Positions 25,908 through 33,191 of a DNA stretch of 64,000 bases are shown here, piece by piece. This stretch comes from RI-43 sp033764725 (lineage in GTDB: Bacteria; Pseudomonadota; Alphaproteobacteria; Caulobacterales; Aquidulcibacteraceae). Position numbers and translations under genes: made by a program. The first letter of the stretch is position 1; the number at the start of each line of letters is the position of its first letter. Below the pieces are notes generated by a model that was not told where the DNA came from, made no database searches, and saw only the letters and a program-made list of their open reading frames with translations. Location of the stretch: NCBI GenBank assembly GCA_033764725.1, contig JANRIR010000021.1, forward strand, positions 124,001 to 188,000. Reading direction: 5' to 3'.

Positions 25908-27052
25908 GAAGAAGGCTCCAGGAACGCGCGATTGTGTTCGCCGAGCTTTGGCGCGCGCGCGGCGGGCATGCGCTGTCCGTCGATCTTGATTGGGCAGGCG
26001 AGCATGCGCACGCCATTTTGCGCATCGGGATGATCGGGACGATCGATCATTCCGACGGCGCGCGCGAACGGATTGTCGAGCGCCTCCGCAATGTCATAGA
26101 CCGGCGCGCAGGGAACCTCGCCGCCCAGCAACGCCATCCAATCCGCCGTCGTCCGTCCTTGCAGGATCGCGTCGAGCGTTTGCGTGAGATCGGCGAGATT
26201 TTTGCGGCGATCAGGAATGGCGGCGAAGCGCATGTCCGACTTGAGGTCCTCACGGCCCACAAGCTCGCAGAAGCGCTCCCAGAATTTCGGCGTCTGGCAC
26301 ATCAGCATCATCCAGCCATCGGCGGTTTGGAACAATTGCGACGGCGCGATGGACGGATGGGCGCCGCGCGGCAGGCGCCCGGTCGACACGCCTTCGTTCA
26401 GATACCAGGTGGCGGGATAGCTGAGCTGATGCAGCGCCACATCGTACAAGGACACATCGACATCGCAGCCTTCTCCAGTGCGCTGGGCGCGCAGGATCGC
26501 CGCGAGGATGCCGACCGCGAATTGCGAGCCGGTGTGAAAATCGATGATCGACACGCCGCAGCGCACCGGCGGCCCGTCCGGCTCGCCCGTCATCGACAAG
26601 AATCCCGCCTCGGCCTGCATGAGATAATCGTAGCCGGGCCAGGCCGCGCGCGGATTGTCACGCCCATAGGCGGAGAGATGCGCGCACACGATCTTCGGAT
26701 TGATCGCGCGCAAGTGCGCGAAGGTGATTTTCAGCTTTTCCGGCTGATCGCCGCGCAGATTGTTCACCACCGCATCCGCCCCGCGCACGAGGTCGTCGAA
26801 CGCTGCGCGCCCCTCGGCGCTTTTGATCTCCAGCGCCAAGGATTTCTTGCCGCGCGAAAAGGTCTGGAAGAACAGCGAGTCGTTTTCGCCAAGGAAGTAT
26901 GGGCCGGTTTGCCGGGACACGTCGCCGCCCATGGACGGCGCCTCGATCTTGACGACCTCCGCGCCCAATTCGGCAAGCAATTGCGTGCCGTACGGCCCTG
27001 CGCCGTATTGCTCCACCGCCAGGATACGGACGCCTTCGAGCGGGCGGATCAT
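25904..27052 (-). CDS. CaiB/BaiF (class III) CoA-transferase 2
   Basis: 382 residues with the same family layout: VRILAVEQYGAGPYG, the FFQTFSRGKKSL segment and the catalytic Asp171 in GVSIIDFHTG. Together with transferase 1 it is reminiscent of the paired BbsEF transferases and of mesaconate/citramalate/itaconate CoA-transferases (Mct-like). Given a MaoC and a CitE-type lyase in the same operon, an alkyl-succinate or alkyl-fumarate acceptor is a reasonable inference. Overlaps both neighbours by 4 bases (ATGA), so stoichiometric translation is likely. Confidence 0.95.
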   Translation of the reverse strand: MIRPLEGVRILAVEQYGAGPYGTQLLAELGAEVVKIEAPSMGGDVSRQTGPYFLGENDSLFFQTFSRGKKSLALEIKSAEGRAAFDDLVRGADAVVNNLRGDQPEKLKITFAHLRAINPKIVCAHLSAYGRDNPRAAWPGYDYLMQAEAGFLSMTGEPDGPPVRCGVSIIDFHTGSQFAVGILAAILRAQRTGEGCDVDVSLYDVALHQLSYPATWYLNEGVSTGRLPRGAHPSIAPSQLFQTADGWMMLMCQTPKFWERFCELVGREDLKSDMRFAAIPDRRKNLADLTQTLDAILQGRTTADWMALLGGEVPCAPVYDIAEALDNPFARAVGMIDRPDHPDAQNGVRMLACPIKIDGQRMPAARAPKLGEHNRAFLEPSS

Positions 27053-28245
27053 ATCTTGTTCCGCGCGATCAGCTGCTTGGCGATGATGATGCGCTGCATC
27101 TCATTGGTGCCTTCGCCGATGCACATCAGCGGCGCATCGCGATAGAGACGTTCGATCGGATATTCCTTGGAATAGCCGTAGCCGCCATGAATGCGCATCG
27201 CCTCCAGAGACACCTCGACGGCGGTTTCGGAAGCGAAGTATTTCGCCATCCCGGCCTCCATGTCGATGCGGCCGCCGGCGTCGAAGGCGCGCGCTGCGTC
27301 CTCGACGAGCAGCTCGGCTGCGCGCGTTTTCGCCGCCATCTCGCCGAGCTTCAATTGAATTGCCTGATGCTCGCAGATCGGCTTGCCCATCGTCTTGCGC
27401 AGCTGCGCATATGTCACGCTCTCTTTCAGCGCGCGGCGCGCGATGCCGACCGAGCGCGCCGCGATATTGATCCGGCCGATCTCTAGGCCGCCCGTCGCCA
27501 TGTAGAAGCCCTTGCCCTCCTCGCCGCCGACGAGCGACAATTCGGCGGAGCATTCGTAGTCCTCATAAATCAGCTCCCCGGAATCGATGCCCTTGTAGCC
27601 GAGCTTTTCCAGCTTCTTGCCGTTCTTTACGCCCGGCAGCGGCGCTTTGGTTTGCGGATCGATCTTCGGCGCGATCAGCATCGACATGCCGGTATAGCGC
27701 GGCTGGGCGTTCGGATCGGTCTTGACCAGAAGCGCGACGCACTGGCCTTCGATGGCGTTGGAGATCCAGGTCTTGGCGCCGTTGACGACATAGGCGTCAT
27801 TGCCCTTCTTGCGGGCGACCGTGCGGATGCCTTGCAGATCGGTGCCGGCGTCGGGCTCGGTCAAGGCGAGGCCGCCGCGCATCTCGCCGGTCGCGAAGCG
27901 GGGCAGCCAATACTCCTTCTGCACGTCGGTGCCGAACTTCTGCACGATGGTCGCCATCATCAGATGCGAATTGAAGATGCCCGTGAGGCTCATCCATTCT
28001 TCGGAAATGCGCGAGACGACGCGCGAATAGGTCGAGGCGGACAAGCCAAGGCCGCCGAATTCCGGCGCGATGATGGCGCCGAACAGGCCCAGCTCCTTCA
28101 TGTCGTCCACGAGCGCGTGGGGATATTCGTCGTCGTGCTCGAGCTTCATCGCCACAGGGGCGACCTTCTTCTCGAGCCATTTCTCGATGGAATCGAGGAC
28201 GGCGCGTTCATCGGAGTCGGGGATCGCAGTGAGCGTGTCGGCCAT
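27049..28245 (-). CDS. acyl-CoA dehydrogenase
   Basis: 398 residues of the acyl-CoA dehydrogenase family. The FAD/substrate signature ALTEPDAGTDLQGI, the LEIGRINIAARSVGIARRAL helix and the C-terminal catalytic region IGEGTNEMQR (Glu near 378) are present. It introduces an alpha-beta double bond into an acyl-CoA, electrons passing to ETF. With CaiB transferases downstream and MaoC plus a CitE-like lyase upstream in the operon, it could act as an alkyl- or methylsuccinyl-CoA dehydrogenase giving mesaconyl-type CoA esters. A 24-base gap separates it from the SnoaL-like gene; the ATG at 28245 gives a canonical length. Confidence 0.95.
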   Translation of the reverse strand: MADTLTAIPDSDERAVLDSIEKWLEKKVAPVAMKLEHDDEYPHALVDDMKELGLFGAIIAPEFGGLGLSASTYSRVVSRISEEWMSLTGIFNSHLMMATIVQKFGTDVQKEYWLPRFATGEMRGGLALTEPDAGTDLQGIRTVARKKGNDAYVVNGAKTWISNAIEGQCVALLVKTDPNAQPRYTGMSMLIAPKIDPQTKAPLPGVKNGKKLEKLGYKGIDSGELIYEDYECSAELSLVGGEEGKGFYMATGGLEIGRINIAARSVGIARRALKESVTYAQLRKTMGKPICEHQAIQLKLGEMAAKTRAAELLVEDAARAFDAGGRIDMEAGMAKYFASETAVEVSLEAMRIHGGYGYSKEYPIERLYRDAPLMCIGEGTNEMQRIIIAKQLIARNKI

Positions 28246-28269
28246 GTGCGTACTATCCTCTTCAGGCGA

Positions 28270-28758
28270 TCAGGCGTCGAGAAATCCAGGAGTCGCTGCG
28301 CGTTCGTAAAGGCGGCGCAGATAGGTGATGGGCGCGAGCGGCGCCTCGACCCAGGCGGCGAGGCGCCAGCCTTCCGGGGTGCGGCGCAGCGTGGCGGCGA
28401 CGCGGTTCTCCCCGCCCATCGCGGCGCTCGCGCCGCTCGCAAAAGCAATGTCCCACGCCATGTGCGCAACGATCGCGGCGACATCCGCCGCCAGCGCGAC
28501 GCCGCGCACGTCGGAGAAGCGCAGATCGATCTTGCGATGCAGCGTCTCATTCTTGGCCCAATAGGCGTCGAGCGCCGCCCAGGTCAAAATCGGCGCGTCG
28601 ATTTCCTCAGCGATGTAGAGCGGCGCTGCGCCAGTGCGATCCCAGAACGGCTGCAACGCTGCGGCGCGGTTGGCGCGCCACGCAGCGGCATAGCTGTCCA
28701 TCAGCGCCGCCAGCTCGGCGAGCGTCGCAGCGGGGAGCGCGCCGGCGGCCATGCTCAC
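28270..28758 (-). CDS. SnoaL/NTF2-like protein
   Basis: About 162 residues; the GTG at 28758 overlaps the TrmO-like stop (GTGA), with ATG 28752 as an equally possible start. The pattern LAALMDSYAAAWRANRAAAL..FWDRT and a C-terminal WRLAAWVEAPLAP suggests the NTF2-like alpha+beta barrel (SnoaL/ketosteroid-isomerase type), which either binds small hydrophobic ligands or catalyses isomerisation or hydrolysis. Placement within a CoA-ester operon suggests an accessory role there. No catalytic residue can be named. Confidence 0.75.
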   Translation of the reverse strand: MSMAAGALPAATLAELAALMDSYAAAWRANRAAALQPFWDRTGAAPLYIAEEIDAPILTWAALDAYWAKNETLHRKIDLRFSDVRGVALAADVAAIVAHMAWDIAFASGASAAMGGENRVAATLRRTPEGWRLAAWVEAPLAPITYLRRLYERAATPGFLDA

Positions 28759-29213
28759 CAATAGTCACGCATCAGGTCATGCGACCATGCCGGCTGGCGC
28801 AGGTCGCCGCGCGGCAGGAATTCCGCCATCACCGGCTTGATGTCGAGCACCGGCGTTCCGTCGATAGCGTCGAGGCCGCGCACCTTCAGCATCGCGCCGT
28901 CAACGCCGAGCAACGCGCACACCGTGACGCCGATGCGGTTGGGGCGGTTCTTGCCGCGCTGCGCGAAGATGCCGACGAGCGGCCAATCGGGATTGCCGCG
29001 CGGGCGCCGGGCGGTCGTTTCGATCGTGTCGGCGGGAACGCGATCGAACACGAACACGACTTCAATGTGGGAGAAGGCGTCGAGCCCAGCGAGCGCATCG
29101 GCGCGGTAGGCTTCGGTCAGTTCGATCGTCGCTTCTTCGCTGTCCCACGAATCGTCGACAGCTTCGCTGCGTCCGCCGCGCACATGCGCGACCGGCTCCA
29201 TCACGAACGCCAT
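28755..29213 (-). CDS. TrmO-like (YaeB/VirR) methyltransferase-fold protein
   Basis: 152 residues; ATG 29213 shares one base with the MaoC stop. The TrmO-family core is obvious: AGLDAFSHIEVVFVFDRV, 'GIFAQRGKNRPNRIGVT', and VRGLDAIDGTPVLDIKPVMAEF. Escherichia coli TrmO methylates N6-threonylcarbamoyladenosine (t6A37) of tRNA using SAM. The copy here is shorter than TrmO (it lacks the C-terminal domain) and is embedded in a CoA-ester catabolic operon between MaoC and SnoaL-like genes, so a small-molecule methyltransferase role is possible. tsaD, which makes t6A, is also in the window (41570) but not linked to it. Confidence 0.88.
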   Translation of the reverse strand: MAFVMEPVAHVRGGRSEAVDDSWDSEEATIELTEAYRADALAGLDAFSHIEVVFVFDRVPADTIETTARRPRGNPDWPLVGIFAQRGKNRPNRIGVTVCALLGVDGAMLKVRGLDAIDGTPVLDIKPVMAEFLPRGDLRQPAWSHDLMRDYW

Positions 29214-29737
29214 CAGTAATGCGCCACCCGATCTTCGACCGCGTTGCCGCGGGACGGGATCAGCATGTTGCGCTTGAAGCTGCACACGACGACGCCGTCC
29301 TGGTTCTTGCCGATGGTGCGGATGGTGACGATGCCTTGTCCCGGCCGGCTCTGGCTCTCGCGCTTGGCGAGCACTTCGCTTTCGCCATAGAGCGTATCGC
29401 CCGCAAAGACCGGCGCGGAGAATTTCACCTCGTCCATGCCCAGATTGGCGATCGCCTTCTGGCTGCAATCGGTGACGCTCATGCCGATCAGCAGCGCCAG
29501 AGTATAGGGGCTGACCACAAGATTGCGCTTGAACTCCGACGCCTTGGCGAATTCGACGTCGAAATGCATCGGATGCGTGTTCAGCGTCAAAAGCGTGAAC
29601 AGATGATTGTCATATTCCGTGACTGTTTTCCCGGGGCGATGTTCGTAGACGTCGCCGACGTGAAAATCCTCGAAATAGCGGCCGAACGTTTCGCGATAAC
29701 GCTGCGGGCCGACCTCTTTCCACTGCTGCACCATCAC
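29213..29737 (-). CDS. MaoC-family hydratase (mesaconyl-CoA-hydratase-like)
   Basis: 174 residues of the hot-dog/MaoC family. The pattern 'YFEDFHVGDVYEHRPGKTV', 'TEYDNHLFTLLTLNTHPMHFD' and APVFAGDTLYGES is that of R-specific enoyl-CoA or mesaconyl-CoA hydratases; the His/Asp in THPMHFD are likely catalytic. It is sandwiched by 1- and 4-base overlaps between the TrmO-like gene and a CitE-type lyase gene. Hydration of an alkylfumaryl-CoA to an alkylmalyl-CoA, followed by lyase cleavage, would be the natural sequence, as in the 3-hydroxypropionate bicycle and itaconate degradation. Confidence 0.92.
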   Translation of the reverse strand: MMVQQWKEVGPQRYRETFGRYFEDFHVGDVYEHRPGKTVTEYDNHLFTLLTLNTHPMHFDVEFAKASEFKRNLVVSPYTLALLIGMSVTDCSQKAIANLGMDEVKFSAPVFAGDTLYGESEVLAKRESQSRPGQGIVTIRTIGKNQDGVVVCSFKRNMLIPSRGNAVEDRVAHY

Positions 29738-30531
29738 CCCTCTCCCGCCGCGGCCAGGATACGCCCGCTGGCGCGGATCACCGGCAATTCCACGAGTTTT
29801 CCGTCGAGCAGCGCGGCGGCGCCGTTCGCGGCCTCGAAGGCCGCCATGACGCGCTTGGCGTGCGCGATCTCGTCAGCGCTCGGCGCGAACGCCGCCTTCA
29901 CGCCATCGACCTGTTTGGGATGGATGCAGGCGCGGCCGGTGAAGCCCAGCGCGCGCGCGCGCCTCGTGGTCTCCATCAGGCCGGGCGCGTCATCCACGTC
30001 GAGATAGGGCACATCCATCAGCTCGACGCCAGCGCGCGCGCACGCAGCCGCGAGCGTCGATCGCGCGAACAGCAAGGGCTCCCAGTCCATCGTGCAGCCG
30101 ATATCGGCGGCGAAATCGAAGCCGCCGAACAATACCGCCGCCACGCCTTGCGCGGCGCAGATGTCGAAGGCGTTCTTTAGTCCTTCTGCGCTTTCCACGA
30201 TCGGCACGACGCGCGCAGCGCCCGTCGCCTCGCGCACGATGTCGAGCTCGACGGGATGGGCGACCTTGGGAACCATCACGAAGGCGGGCCGCACGGTCGC
30301 GATTGCGGCGATGTCGGCCGCGCCCCATGCCGTCCGCGGCGCATTGATGCGCACGCCGAATTCCGGGCGGCCGGCCACGAAGGCGGCGACGGCGGCGCGC
30401 GCCTCGTCCTTCTGCGCCGGCGGCACGGCGTCCTCGAGATCGATGCAGACCTGGTCTGCGCCGGCGGCGAGCGCCTTCTCAAAGCGCTCAGGCCTGGCCC
30501 CAGGCACGAACAGGAGGGATCGAAAGCTCAT
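29734..30531 (-). CDS. CitE/HpcH-family CoA-ester lyase
   Basis: 265 residues; ATG 30531 begins the conserved FRSLLFVPGARPERFEKAL segment, and the long in-frame extension is antisense noise. Features are VCIDLEDAVPPAQK, the Mg-binding Glu in VPIVESAEGL and Asp in FGGFDFAADIG, and GRACIHPKQ. Family members cleave malyl-, citramalyl- or methylmalyl-CoA to a CoA thioester plus glyoxylate or pyruvate. It heads the CoA-ester operon. An 18-base perfect palindrome covers its start codon (30529-30546), likely an operator. The MaoC gene follows with ATGA overlap. Confidence 0.93.
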   Translation of the reverse strand: MSFRSLLFVPGARPERFEKALAAGADQVCIDLEDAVPPAQKDEARAAVAAFVAGRPEFGVRINAPRTAWGAADIAAIATVRPAFVMVPKVAHPVELDIVREATGAARVVPIVESAEGLKNAFDICAAQGVAAVLFGGFDFAADIGCTMDWEPLLFARSTLAAACARAGVELMDVPYLDVDDAPGLMETTRRARALGFTGRACIHPKQVDGVKAAFAPSADEIAHAKRVMAAFEAANGAAALLDGKLVELPVIRASGRILAAAGEG

Positions 30532-30546
30532 TTGTCCGGACAAATG
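30529..30546. promoter_or_regulatory. 18-base perfect palindrome over the CitE start codon (TTGTCCGGACAA copy 2)
   Basis: CATTTGTCCGGACAAATG is its own reverse complement and includes the ATG of the lyase gene. Its 12-base centre is identical to 7460-7471. A protein bound here would block leadered transcription or the transcript would be nearly leaderless; an mRNA hairpin masking the start codon is a further option. Confidence 0.6.
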
Positions 30547-30569
30547 CCGCGACGGCGGCGCGAAGTCAA

Positions 30570-31175
30570 TCACTCGCGGCGCGCAGGTCCGCCGGAAACG
30601 AGACGATTGAGCTCCACGATATGGCCGTCGGGGTCGACCAGCATGGAGACCATGACCTGAATGTCGCCGGTTGCGCTGGGATAGGTGCGCGGGCGCGGCT
30701 CGCCGAGCACCGTCACGCCGGGCGTTGCGGCGACGCGTGGGAATCGCTGCTCGAGATCGGTGGCGTTGAACAGCAGCACGATGTCGCCGGCGTGGAAGGT
30801 GGGCGCCTGCGGCGGCGGTTCGGCGGGGCCGTCGAGGAATTGCCACAGGCCCAACATGCCGATGAAGGAATCGTTCGCGCGCAGCAGAACGAGTCGCGAG
30901 CGGTTGACGCCGTCCGATCCGGCCCGGCCCAGATTGGGCGAGGTGAGGATCTGATCGTACTGCACCTCCATGCCGAGCGCATCGCGATAGAGCGCCAGCG
31001 AGCGATCCATGTCGCGCACGATCAGCGTGGTGCGGCGCAGATCGATCGGAAGGCGCGCCGCTTCGACTGGCGCGGCCGGCGCTGGCGGCGGCGGCGCATT
31101 GCCCTCCACCGAAATCACGCATGCGCCAAGCGACGCCGCCGCGGCGAGCGCGACGATGCTGTTCTTCCGTTTCAT
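30570..31175 (-). CDS. VOC/glyoxalase-fold lipoprotein
   Basis: 201 residues with a lipoprotein leader (SLGAC, Cys19) and a Pro/Ala-rich linker, then one VOC domain: LRRTTLIVRDMDRSLALYRDALGMEV, a middle SFIGMLGLWQF strand and 'MVSMLVDPDGHIVELNRL' at the end. VOC proteins are metal-dependent lyases, dioxygenases or binding proteins; most are cytoplasmic, so a membrane-anchored exported one is unusual. It overlaps the CpcT/CpeT-like gene by 4 bases and stands 38 bases before the CitE gene. Glu in IVELN is a typical VOC metal ligand. Its ligand is unknown. Confidence 0.85.
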   Translation of the reverse strand: MKRKNSIVALAAAASLGACVISVEGNAPPPPAPAAPVEAARLPIDLRRTTLIVRDMDRSLALYRDALGMEVQYDQILTSPNLGRAGSDGVNRSRLVLLRANDSFIGMLGLWQFLDGPAEPPPQAPTFHAGDIVLLFNATDLEQRFPRVAATPGVTVLGEPRPRTYPSATGDIQVMVSMLVDPDGHIVELNRLVSGGPARRE

Positions 31176-31807
31176 GGCGTCGGCTCCCTGCGCGTGAAAA
31201 CGTATCCGCCGAATTCCGGCCCCCAGATGCGACGGCCTTCTGCGTCAAAGCCGCGATCCCAATTGGCGAAAGCGTCCGGCGTGACGATCGACATGTTCTG
31301 CGCGCGCACCGCGCCGCGCCACGACGTCGGGCAATCCTCGGTTTCGCCGCGCCAAAAGCCTTGCGCCACGCGGCGCACGAGACCGAAGCAGGTTGACGCC
31401 GCAAGCTGCGCCGACCGCAGACGCGCAGGATCGCGCCAGGCGCCGATGGCGGCGCGCGGGTCGGCCAATTCATACCAGGTGCGCCGAACCAATCCCGGAC
31501 CGACCGCTTCAAGCTTCACGACGCGCTGAAAATACGGCCGCTGGCGTGCGCTCTCGTCCAGTCGCGCGGGATCGTCGCCCAGGATCGCCTGTTCCTGATA
31601 AAGCCAGACGCCGTCGGCGCGCTCGGGCCATATCCGCACGATGTGCGCCTCGACGACGTCATAGCGATCATCGCTGCGCGCCTGATCGATGGAGGAGAAC
31701 GTCCCGACCGCGAGCTGTGCGAACTCCTCCGCCGACGACGGCGTTTGCGCGAGAGCGGGCGCCGCCGACAGAGCGAAGATCGCCGCGAGCATTGTGGCCC
31801 TCGTCAT
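31172..31807 (-). CDS. secreted CpcT/CpeT-like family protein 2
   Basis: 211 residues from ATG 31807, with a Sec leader ending ALA-Q21. The body shows the CpcT/CpeT (former DUF1001) pattern well: 'FAQLAVGTFSSIDQARSD', HIVRIWPERADGVWLYQEQA, RPYFQRVVKLE, CPTSWRGAVRAQNMSI, and WDRGFDAEGRRIWGPEFGGYVF. Cyanobacterial members attach bilins to phycobiliproteins; proteobacterial ones have no established role but could bind a hydrophobic or tetrapyrrole-like ligand. It is the middle gene of a PuuE-like/CpcT-like/VOC-lipoprotein unit joined by ATGA overlaps. The relative at 798-1796 follows a TonB receptor. Confidence 0.82.
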   Translation of the reverse strand: MTRATMLAAIFALSAAPALAQTPSSAEEFAQLAVGTFSSIDQARSDDRYDVVEAHIVRIWPERADGVWLYQEQAILGDDPARLDESARQRPYFQRVVKLEAVGPGLVRRTWYELADPRAAIGAWRDPARLRSAQLAASTCFGLVRRVAQGFWRGETEDCPTSWRGAVRAQNMSIVTPDAFANWDRGFDAEGRRIWGPEFGGYVFTRREPTP

Positions 31808-32682
31808 GGCGCGGGAACCATTTCTGCGAAGCGCGCGACCATGGCGCCGCGGCCGGCGACGAACACATCCTCGTGCTTGGCGATGTGATCGAGAATCTGC
31901 GCCAGCGCGCCGATGCGGCCCGGCCGGCCGACGATGCGCAGATGCAGGCCGATGTTCAGCACCGCCGCCTTGCCGGCCTGCGCCTCGGCGTAGAGCGCGT
32001 CGAAACTGTCGATGGCGTAGCGCGCCCAGTCCCACGGCGTGTAGGATGGCGCGACCCACATTTTCATGTCGTTGGTGTCGACCGCGTACGGCGAAATGAC
32101 GATGGGCGTGCGGCCCCCGCGCGTTTCGATCACATCCCAAAACGGAAAATCGTCAGAATAGTCGTCGATGTGATACGTGAATCCCTCCTCGGCGACGAGG
32201 CGGCGGGTGTTCTCGGTCAACAGATAGCGCGACAGCCAGCCCTTCGGCGCGACGCCGATCGTGCGCGTGATGGACTCGCGCGCCTGCGCGATGAAGGCGC
32301 GCTCTTTATCTTCATCCATCCAGAATTGATGGCTCCAGCGATAGCCGTGCGCGGCCACTTCCCAACCGCGCGCGCGGATGTCCTGCGCGATCTGCGGCGC
32401 ACGTTCGAGCGCAAGCGCAGCCGCCGTGATCGTCGGCTGAATGTTGCGCTCGTCGAAAAGCTTCACGATGCGCGGCCAACCGGCTTTGACGCCGTATTGG
32501 TAATTGCTCTCATTGCCGTGCGCGCGCATCGGGCGCGACGGAACCGCGCCCAATTCGTCGACCGGCTCGGGGCCCTTGTCGCCGTCGCGGATATTCTGTT
32601 CCGCGCCCTCCTCGACATTGACGACGATGGACACGGCGAGCTTTGCGCCATTCGGCCAGGTGAAGTCAGCGGGTGCGGGCAT
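31804..32682 (-). CDS. PuuE/imidase-like polysaccharide-deacetylase-fold hydrolase 3
   Basis: 292 residues. It carries the branch hallmarks FTWPNGAKLAVSIVVNVEEG, YGVKAGWPRIVKLFDE, the AHGYRWSH motif (111-118) and a C-terminal HLRIVGRPGRIGAL loop that matches allantoinase PuuE and imidase relatives more closely than the copies at 9165 and 10103. Likely function is hydrolytic opening of a cyclic amide, imide or ureide. It begins the unit with CpcT-like and VOC-lipoprotein genes. No leader, so cytoplasmic. Having three members of one unusual hydrolase branch in 23 kb is strong evidence for a cyclic-amide substrate. Confidence 0.9.
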   Translation of the reverse strand: MPAPADFTWPNGAKLAVSIVVNVEEGAEQNIRDGDKGPEPVDELGAVPSRPMRAHGNESNYQYGVKAGWPRIVKLFDERNIQPTITAAALALERAPQIAQDIRARGWEVAAHGYRWSHQFWMDEDKERAFIAQARESITRTIGVAPKGWLSRYLLTENTRRLVAEEGFTYHIDDYSDDFPFWDVIETRGGRTPIVISPYAVDTNDMKMWVAPSYTPWDWARYAIDSFDALYAEAQAGKAAVLNIGLHLRIVGRPGRIGALAQILDHIAKHEDVFVAGRGAMVARFAEMVPAP

Positions 32683-32764
32683 CGGCGTCTCTCACGGAAA
32701 AGGTGAATAGGCGCGTCGGCGGATGTGTGCCAAGACGCCGGCGTCGTTTCGCCGTGAGGATATG

Positions 32765-33169
32765 ATGCGCGCTTCGCTGAAAACCGCCGCCCTTGCAGTG
32801 ATCGCCGCGCTTGCGCTCGCCGCCTGCGGCGAGCCGCCGGCTGCGGTGGAGGAAGCCAAGACCGGCGCAATCGATTTCGCGCAGGAAGCCGCCAAGGCCG
32901 CCGCGCGCGCCGTCGACACGCGCACCGCCTGCGTGCTGGCCGGCCAGTCCGACGCGTTCTGCGGTTGCGTACAGGATCGCCTCGGACAGAATTTGAGCGA
33001 GACGCATGTCGATGCGCTGGCCACGGTGCTGCGCCGCGCAATCGGGGGCGAAGGCGTGCAAGCCGCCGCCGAGCGGGCGGAGACCATCGATCCGCAAACC
33101 CGCGACGCGCTCGTCCAATGCGCGACGACCGCGGCGGTGCAAGGCGCGACCGAGGGCGCAGCGGAGTGA
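32765..33169 (+). CDS. small hypothetical lipoprotein
   Basis: 134 residues; ATG 32765 (second of two adjacent ATG codons) has GAGG at a better distance. Lipobox ALAAC with Cys21, then an alanine-rich helical body with four more cysteines (ACVLAGQSDAFCGCVQ and VQCAT), which could form two disulfides in the periplasm. I do not recognise the family. Divergent from the PuuE-like operon (start 32682); the 82-base gap contains no regulon element. Confidence 0.7.
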   Translation: MRASLKTAALAVIAALALAACGEPPAAVEEAKTGAIDFAQEAAKAAARAVDTRTACVLAGQSDAFCGCVQDRLGQNLSETHVDALATVLRRAIGGEGVQAAAERAETIDPQTRDALVQCATTAAVQGATEGAAE

Positions 33170-33191
33170 TCGGCGCGCGGATCGCCAGCGT

